A DNA stretch of 12,134 bases from Lachnospiraceae bacterium UBA4631. GTDB lineage: Bacteria > Bacillota > Clostridia > Lachnospirales > Lachnospiraceae. Made by a program: the position numbers and the translations under genes. Shown piece after piece: positions 7,604-12,134 of this stretch (positions within the stretch are counted from its first letter, which is position 1; each line of letters opens with the position of its first letter). The DNA lies in assembly GCA_002406015.1 (NCBI GenBank), contig DHMX01000026.1:1-12134 (forward strand). The letters are read 5' to 3'. Below the pieces are notes generated by a model that saw only the letters and a program-made list of their open reading frames with translations, did no database searches and was not told where the DNA came from.

Positions 7604-7632
7604 GAAAAGACCCCGGCGGGGAAACCGGGGCC
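7602..7632 (-). terminator. Strong GC-rich intrinsic terminator
   Basis: On the minus strand GGCCCCGG (7632-7625) pairs with CCGGGGTC (7616-7609) around an 8-nt loop, with one G-U pair. It is followed by TTTTCTT (7608-7602). It ends transcription coming from birA-bioY, or a small RNA from the structured stretch just upstream. Confidence 0.88.
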
Positions 7633-7711
7633 TCATGGATAAAGGGGAGGATCGTAGCTCCTTTTGAAAAGGAACCTACGCTGTTCATCGAATTGGTATT
7701 ACCGCTTCGAC
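7602..7711 (-). ncRNA. Structured RNA region after bioY (3' UTR or small RNA, candidate)
   Basis: The gap between bioY and the membrane protein gene holds three successive hairpins on the minus strand. The first is TCGAA (7710-7706) with TTCGA (7692-7688), and GGT/ACC inside. The second is CGTAG (7680-7676) with CTACG (7657-7653), continued by TCCTTTT/AAAAGGA. The third is the terminator. A perfect TATAAT lies at 7719-7714, but there is no good -35, and a start at about 7707 would remove one arm of the first hairpin. A processed or read-through 3' UTR of birA-bioY is therefore at least as likely as an independent small RNA. I match it to no known RNA family. No open frame here looks like a protein. 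Confidence 0.35.
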
Positions 7712-7764
7712 TAATTATAGTATTCACCGCTTTTTTGATTTTATACAAAAGACCGGAGATTTTT

Positions 7765-8307
7765 TTATGATATACGCATTGCCTTCCGAATCGGAATTGC
7801 CAGACCGTATGCAATTACAATTGAAGCAATATCTTTTACTATATATGGCACAACCGCTAACATGAACGCTTCCGCAAAGGTTCTGCTTGATACAATTGAA
7901 AATTGTATCGTTCCGCATACATAGCAGATAACCATACCTATCATACCCAAAAAGATGGACAGCCATTTATGCTCTATCGTTTCTTCCATGCCACAGAAAA
8001 ATGCCAGAAACAAAAAGCCCCAGATATATCCGCCGGTTGGTCCCGCTAATGTTCCAAATCCTGCTCCGAAATTCGTAAACACCGGAACTCCGATTACTCC
8101 TAATAGGATATAAATAAACACGGACAAGGTTCCCTTCCATTTTCCCAGACAAAAACCTGCCAATGCTACCGCCAATGTCTGCATGGTAAAACCGATTCCC
8201 CATGGTGTCGGAATCGCAAGCTGTGCCAGCACCGCTGTAACTGCCGCAAACACCCCAATAAATACAATTCCTTTTACTGTAAATACCTGTTGCTTCTCTT
8301 CGTTCAT
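7765..8307 (-). CDS. bioY: Biotin ECF transporter substrate-binding component BioY
   Basis: A 180-aa membrane protein with about six hydrophobic segments and the usual BioY length. BioY is the biotin-binding S component that docks with a shared EcfT-EcfA1A2 energising module; those genes are not in this window. Landmarks are the N-terminal helix with AAVTAVLAQLAIPTPWGIGFTMQT-like sequence (about 21-44), the conserved LAGPTGGYIWGF (87-98), and the C-terminal VPYIVKDIASIVIAYGLA-type helix (about 153-171). The ATG has AGGAG (8320-8316) 8 nt upstream. It lies 56 nt downstream of birA with no terminator between, so both should be transcribed from the BirA-controlled promoter. The pairing supports the role in biotin uptake. 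Confidence 0.95.
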   Translation of the reverse strand: MNEEKQQVFTVKGIVFIGVFAAVTAVLAQLAIPTPWGIGFTMQTLAVALAGFCLGKWKGTLSVFIYILLGVIGVPVFTNFGAGFGTLAGPTGGYIWGFLFLAFFCGMEETIEHKWLSIFLGMIGMVICYVCGTIQFSIVSSRTFAEAFMLAVVPYIVKDIASIVIAYGLAIPIRKAMRIS

Positions 8308-8363
8308 CTCTGCTGCTCCTTTTCTTCTGTCTTTTGTCTTGTCAGAATATTGGTTTCAAACCG

Positions 8364-9359
8364 TTACACCGGACGCACACTGACCTCACCGGAAGAAAGT
8401 GCCATTTTGCTGCCGTCAGCCAGCTCCAGAATCAGATGTCCATCCTCATCCACATCCACTGCCCGTCCGTATATAGACGGCTCGGATAGCGTATGCACCT
8501 CTTTTCCGAGCAGAAATGACCGCCGCCGATACTCCGGCATAAAGGTCTTATCCGTCAGATGCTGATAATAATTCCAAAAATGCGTAATCATGCCTGCCGC
8601 AATCCGGCTTCTTGCCTCACTATCCGTAGCTGACAGACCGTAATCCGTACCATCCGGGAAAATAGCTCCGGCTACATTTCTTATTTCATCCGGAAAACCG
8701 CCCTCCGGTTCTCTTACATTAAATCCGATTCCCGTTACTGCATATTCCAGCATATTCGTTTCTACATTTACAGATGCTTCCGTCAGGATTCCACATACCT
8801 TCTTTCCATGGCAAAAAACATCATTTACCCACTTAATCTCTGCCGGATAGCCGGATGCCTCCTCAATGGCTTCGGCTGCAGCAACAGCTGCGGCAGTCGT
8901 TAAAAATAACGATTCCTGTGCAGTAAACTTCGGACGAAACAAAAAGCTGATATAGACTCCGCTGCTTGGCGGCGAATAGAAGCTCCGTCCCATTCGCCCG
9001 CGTCCTGCGGTCTGCTCCTGTGCAACTAAAATCAACCCTTCTGCTTCTCCCTGCGTGGCATATTCCTTAATTCTGGTATTTGTGGAATCAATGGTCTTAT
9101 AAACCTCCAAGCGAATAGCAGAAAGCTCCTTCGGTAAATATTTTGAAATACTTTGCACCGAAAGAATATCGTTTTCCTGTTTCAGACAATATCCCTTATT
9201 GGTTCCTGCTTCAATCGCATAACCTTCTTCCTGTAAGGATTTGATTGCCTTCCATATCGCATTGCGGCTGACACCCACTTGCTTTGCCAGTTCACTTCCC
9301 GAAATATAATCACCCTTGGTATGCTCCAATAATTCTAAGACTTGTTCTTTTGCTTTCAT
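8364..9359 (-). CDS. birA: Bifunctional biotin-protein ligase / biotin operon repressor BirA
   Basis: A 331-aa BirA with an N-terminal winged-helix DNA-binding domain (about 1-60: ISGSELAKQVGVSRNAIWKA, then a GTNKGYCL wing), a central ligase domain, and a C-terminal SH3-like domain (about 285-331). It makes biotinyl-5'-AMP and transfers biotin to carboxylase-type acceptor proteins; the adenylate-bound dimer represses DNA. Catalytic signatures are STNTRIKE (92-99), the adenylate-binding loop GRGRMGR (119-125), KWVNDV (176-181) and KKVCGILTE (186-194). The frame is open up to a GTG at 9398, but that codon lies at the predicted transcription start. ATG 9359 fits better: GAGG (9371-9368) is 8 nt upstream and MKAKEQVLELL is the normal BirA beginning. 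It is first in an operon with bioY and is probably autoregulated through the operator just upstream. Confidence 0.95.
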   Translation of the reverse strand: MKAKEQVLELLEHTKGDYISGSELAKQVGVSRNAIWKAIKSLQEEGYAIEAGTNKGYCLKQENDILSVQSISKYLPKELSAIRLEVYKTIDSTNTRIKEYATQGEAEGLILVAQEQTAGRGRMGRSFYSPPSSGVYISFLFRPKFTAQESLFLTTAAAVAAAEAIEEASGYPAEIKWVNDVFCHGKKVCGILTEASVNVETNMLEYAVTGIGFNVREPEGGFPDEIRNVAGAIFPDGTDYGLSATDSEARSRIAAGMITHFWNYYQHLTDKTFMPEYRRRSFLLGKEVHTLSEPSIYGRAVDVDEDGHLILELADGSKMALSSGEVSVRPV

Positions 9360-9403
9360 TTGTTTGGCCTCACAAATATATAACATTACTGTTTCCACTG
9401 GGT

Positions 9404-9432
9404 ATCATAACAAAAGGGATTCCTATTGTCAA
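9404..9432 (-). promoter_or_regulatory. Near-consensus promoter of birA-bioY
   Basis: On the minus strand a perfect TTGACA (9432-9427), a 17-nt spacer, then TATGAT (9409-9404). The predicted start is near 9397, giving a leader of about 38 nt before ATG 9359. The -35 hexamer lies inside one half-site of the BirA operator, so bound repressor should block RNA polymerase. Confidence 0.85.
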
Positions 9433-9468
9433 CCTTTTAAATCATTTAGGTTGACAATAGGAATCCCT
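9409..9468 (-). terminator. Perfect 21-bp inverted repeat, likely terminator of the ABC exporter genes
   Basis: Arms 9415-9435 and 9448-9468 are perfectly complementary over 21 bp, with a 12-nt loop. The outermost part of each arm (AGGGATTCC / GGAATCCCT) extends well beyond the BirA half-sites. On the minus strand the repeat starts 16 nt after the ABC stop codon, and its 3' arm runs into TTTTGTT (9415-9409), the layout of an intrinsic terminator. The same DNA contains the BirA operator and the -35 of the next promoter. Confidence 0.7.
9426..9457. promoter_or_regulatory. BirA operator
   Basis: Half-sites TTGTCAACC (9426-9434) and GGTTGACAA (9449-9457) are perfect inverted repeats 14 nt apart. 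The known Gram-positive BirA signal has the form TTGTTAACC, a spacer of about 14-15 nt, then GGTTAACAA. Each half here differs at one position. The site directly precedes birA-bioY and covers its -35 box, so the assignment rests on motif, spacing and context together. Confidence 0.85.
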
Positions 9469-9484
9469 ACACTGTAATCATCCG

Positions 9485-11326
9485 TTACGATGCCGCTTCA
9501 AACTGCGAATTATACAGCTCTGCATAGAAGCCCTGCTTTTGTAACAATTCCTGATGATTTCCCTGTTCAATAATATCTCCGTCCTTCATAACCAGAATCA
9601 GGTCTGCATCCCGAATGGTACTTAACCGATGTGCAATAATAAAACTGGTTCTGCCCCGCATCAGATTATCCATTGCCTTTTGAATCCGTACTTCGGTTCT
9701 GGTATCTACGGAAGATGTTGCTTCGTCCAAAATCAGAATTGGATTATCCGCTAAAATAGCTCTTGCAATCGTCAATAACTGCTTTTGCCCCTGTGATACA
9801 TTTGTCGCTTCTTCATTTAATTCCATCTGATACCCACCCGGAAGTGTCTGAATAAACCGATGTGCATGTGCCGCTTTTGCCGCCTCTATTACCTCTTCAT
9901 CCGTTGCACCGGGTCTACCGTACCGGATATTTTCCATGATGGTTCCCTTGAACAACCATGTATCCTGAAGTACCATACCAAATTCATTTCGTAAGTCATG
10001 TCGGTTAAATTCCTGAATATTATGACCGTCTACCAGAATTGCACCGCTGTTTACATCATAAAACCGCATTAAAAGCTTCACCATGGTAGTCTTTCCTGCT
10101 CCGGTCGGTCCTACAATGGCTATCTTCTGTCCGGGCAGTACCTTTGCACTGAAATCATGAATAATCATCTTATCCTCTTGATAACCAAACTGTACATGTT
10201 CAAAGGTTACAGCTCCTTCTACCCGCTCTAATTGAAGTGGATGCTCCGGCTGTAATACCTCTTCCTCTTCATCTAAAAATTCAAATACCCGCTCTGCTGC
10301 GGCTGCCATAGACTGTAACATATTCATGACCTGTGCAATCTGTTGTATCGGCTGGGTGAAGTTTCTTACATATTGAATAAATGCCTGAATATCACCGATT
10401 GTAATGACTCCCTTAATTGCCAATACTGCTCCCGAAAAAGCAACTGCCACATATCCAAGATTTCCGACAAAGGTCATAATCGGCATCATCATACCGGATA
10501 AAAACTGTGATTTCCATGCAGACTCATAGAGCTTCTGGTTGGTCTTATGAAATTCTTCAATGGAAACCTCCTGCTTATTAAATGCCTGCACAACCAGATG
10601 TCCGCTATATACCTCCTCGACCTGTCCGTTTATCGTTCCCAGATACTCCTGCTGGGTCTTGAAATACTTCTGGGAACGCTTAATCACCAGCGAAATCAAC
10701 AGCATACTGATTGGAAGAATGATTATCGTAATTAATGTCATCAGCGGACTAATCGATAGCATCATGACAACAACACCAATCATCGTTGCCACCGATGTAA
10801 TTAATTGGGTAATACTTTGATTTAGTCCCTGTCCTAACGTATCTACATCGTTTGTAATTCTGGATAATACTTCTCCAACTGTCCGGCTCTCAAAATACCG
10901 CATCGGCATCCGGTTGATTTTTTCGGAAATCTCCTTCCGCATCCGATAACATACCTTCTGCGTAATTCCGGTCATAACCCAGCCCTGAACAAAGCTGAAT
11001 GCGGCACTGATGCCGTACAAGCCTAACGTAATTAACAGAATCCGTCCGATTTTATTAAAATCCAAGCCACCCGTTCCGTTAATCTTTGCCATAAGTCCGG
11101 TTGCCAGCTCGGTGGTCGCAGTACCTAATATTTTAGGTCCTAATATATTAAAAACCGTACTTCCGACTGCAAATATTAATACAAATAATACCGCAATCTT
11201 ATAGTTTCCCATATAGGCAATTAATTTCAAGGCGGTTCCCTTAAAATCCTTTGCTTTCTCGCCAGGCATTCCACCCCGCATATGACCTCTTGGTCCTCTC
11301 GGTCTTTCTACTGTCTGATTACTCAT
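9485..11326 (-). CDS. ABC exporter half-transporter, catalytically canonical subunit
   Basis: A 613-aa ABC half-transporter with an N-terminal Arg/Gly-rich cytoplasmic stretch, six expected membrane helices between about 42 and 325, and a C-terminal ATPase domain. The nucleotide-binding motifs are Walker A GPTGAGKTT (406-414), Q-loop Gln454 in VLQDTWLF, Walker B LILDEA (531-536) with catalytic Glu535, D-loop SSVD, and H-loop His566 in AHRLST. The signature is NVSQGQ (509-514) instead of LSGGQ, so the first glycine is replaced. It overlaps the preceding ABC gene by 8 nt, and GGAGG lies about 9 nt before the ATG. The pair fits the heterodimeric multidrug or lipid exporters of the TM287/288, LmrCD and BmrCD type. 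The substrate is unknown. Confidence 0.95.
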   Translation of the reverse strand: MSNQTVERPRGPRGHMRGGMPGEKAKDFKGTALKLIAYMGNYKIAVLFVLIFAVGSTVFNILGPKILGTATTELATGLMAKINGTGGLDFNKIGRILLITLGLYGISAAFSFVQGWVMTGITQKVCYRMRKEISEKINRMPMRYFESRTVGEVLSRITNDVDTLGQGLNQSITQLITSVATMIGVVVMMLSISPLMTLITIIILPISMLLISLVIKRSQKYFKTQQEYLGTINGQVEEVYSGHLVVQAFNKQEVSIEEFHKTNQKLYESAWKSQFLSGMMMPIMTFVGNLGYVAVAFSGAVLAIKGVITIGDIQAFIQYVRNFTQPIQQIAQVMNMLQSMAAAAERVFEFLDEEEEVLQPEHPLQLERVEGAVTFEHVQFGYQEDKMIIHDFSAKVLPGQKIAIVGPTGAGKTTMVKLLMRFYDVNSGAILVDGHNIQEFNRHDLRNEFGMVLQDTWLFKGTIMENIRYGRPGATDEEVIEAAKAAHAHRFIQTLPGGYQMELNEEATNVSQGQKQLLTIARAILADNPILILDEATSSVDTRTEVRIQKAMDNLMRGRTSFIIAHRLSTIRDADLILVMKDGDIIEQGNHQELLQKQGFYAELYNSQFEAAS

Positions 11327-12134
11327 TGGAACCAGCCTCCTTTCCCTGATTCTGGTTTAGCTCCTGCTCCGATAATTGCGACCTCGCAATCTGTTGATAC
11401 ACATCACAGCTATCCATCAGCTCCTGATGCGTTCCTTTTCCTACAATTTTACCGTCATCAAGCACCAAAATCTGATTGGCATGAAGAATGGTACTGATTC
11501 TCTGTGCCACAATGATTACGGTACTGTTTTGCACATTCTCACCCAATGCTTTTCGCAAGGCAGCATCCGTCTTAAAATCCAATGCCGAAAAGCTGTCATC
11601 AAAAATATAGATTCTAGGATTCTTTGCAATGGCTCTTGCTATGGATAGTCTCTGCTTTTGTCCGCCGGATACATTCGAGCCGCCCTGTGAAATACTGCTT
11701 TCGTAGCCTTCACTCTTTTCTGATATAAATTCCTCTGCCTGTGCAATTTGTGCTGCCTTTTTTATTTCCTCATCCGTTGCGTCTTCCTTTCCAAATCGCA
11801 GATTCGATGCAATTGTACCGGAAAACAGCACGCCCTTTTGCGGAACCAGACCGATTTGCTCACGCAGGGATGCCTGTGTCAGAGTCCGAATATCCTTTCC
11901 GTCTATCGTAATCTTACCCTCTGTTACATCATAGAATCTCGGAATCAGATGAATCAAGGTAGATTTACCGCAACCGGTACTTCCGATGATTGCGGTGGTT
12001 TCTCCCGGTCTGGCTGTAAAATCAATATCCTCCAATACATCTTCCTCGGCTCCCGGATACCGGAAACTTACGTGCTGAAATTGCAGCAAGCCCTGACATT
12101 CCTTCAGCTCCTCTGCATCCTTCGCATCATTTAC
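11319..12134 (-). CDS. ABC exporter half-transporter, degenerate-site subunit (5' truncated by window)
   Basis: The frame is open to the window edge. The 271 visible residues are the C-terminal ATPase domain, so the membrane domain lies outside. Any apparent start near 12089 (a TTG) is internal. Walker A GSTGCGKST is at about 11984-11958, the Q-loop is LVPQKGVLF, and the signature NVSGGQKQR is intact. Walker B reads YIFDDSFSALD, so Asp (codon 11597-11595) stands where the catalytic Glu is expected. The H-loop reads AQRIST, so Gln (codon 11504-11502) replaces the switch His. These changes mark the non-hydrolysing half of an asymmetric heterodimer; the partner is the overlapping next gene. Stop and start share ATGAGTAA. 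Confidence 0.93.
   Translation of the reverse strand, partial: VNDAKDAEELKECQGLLQFQHVSFRYPGAEEDVLEDIDFTARPGETTAIIGSTGCGKSTLIHLIPRFYDVTEGKITIDGKDIRTLTQASLREQIGLVPQKGVLFSGTIASNLRFGKEDATDEEIKKAAQIAQAEEFISEKSEGYESSISQGGSNVSGGQKQRLSIARAIAKNPRIYIFDDSFSALDFKTDAALRKALGENVQNSTVIIVAQRISTILHANQILVLDDGKIVGKGTHQELMDSCDVYQQIARSQLSEQELNQNQGKEAGSNE

Noticed and set aside
7544..7636. N-terminal extension of the 150-aa membrane protein
   Set aside because: It would be encoded across the promoter and the terminator tail. ATG 7543 has a good ribosome binding site and begins a sensible membrane protein.
7653..7711. Known riboswitch or T-box leader
   Set aside because: I compared by eye with T-box, TPP, SAM, c-di-GMP, guanidine, THF and SRP RNA consensus features and found no convincing match.
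8352..8362. GGTTTCAAACC between birA and bioY as a second BirA site
   Set aside because: The halves are adjacent instead of 14-16 nt apart and the outer TTG/CAA bases are not symmetric. It is too short to be a terminator and has no T-tract.
9451..9456. Plus-strand TTGACA as a divergent promoter
   Set aside because: No acceptable -10 lies 16-18 nt downstream, and no plus-strand gene follows. It exists because the operator is palindromic.
9415..9468. Inverted repeat as the end of an insertion sequence or an attachment site
   Set aside because: There is no transposase or integrase and no target duplication. The inner arms match the BirA signal and the position matches a terminator.

Overview
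The window looks like chromosomal DNA from a low-to-moderate G+C Firmicute, most likely a Clostridia member of the Lachnospiraceae type. The clues are AGGAGG-type ribosome binding sites, sigma-A-like promoters with extended -10 elements, a bifunctional BirA next to BioY, a GluRS with KLSKR, and the general protein style. The species call is inference. Every gene I can support lies on the minus strand, so transcription runs from high to low coordinates. There is no tRNA, rRNA, CRISPR array, transposase or phage gene here.

In transcription order, 12134-9485 holds a two-gene heterodimeric ABC exporter. The first subunit is cut by the window edge, and the genes overlap by 8 nt. Next, 9468-9404 is a very dense regulatory knot: a perfect 21-bp inverted repeat that contains a BirA-type operator, supplies the -35 box of a near-consensus promoter, and also looks like the exporter's terminator. 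Then comes birA-bioY (9359-7765), for biotin sensing, protein biotinylation and biotin uptake. The ~220-nt gap after bioY carries a structured RNA region ending in a strong terminator, and then a strong promoter for an unrecognised 150-aa membrane protein (7543-7091).

From 7047 to 5778 there is a promoter, a YjjU-type patatin-like hydrolase and an overlapping unrecognised 111-aa gene. From 5771 to 5098 there is a SEC-C zinc-motif protein with its own promoter and terminator. From 5098 to 1531 there is gltX (glutamyl-tRNA synthetase) and a short UvrD/PcrA-like helicase 40 nt behind it. Last is an MBOAT O-acyltransferase gene (1470-31), followed by the first six codons of another gene that starts with GTG at position 18.

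Most of this is housekeeping. The best-supported item of special interest is the composite BirA operator/promoter/terminator upstream of birA-bioY. It predicts autoregulation of biotin ligase and transporter, and it moves the birA start 13 codons downstream of the longest open frame. Less certain but worth checking are the structured RNA after bioY, the unrecognised 111-aa and 150-aa proteins, and the catalytic asymmetry of the ABC pair. I see no defence system or other clearly novel multi-gene system.
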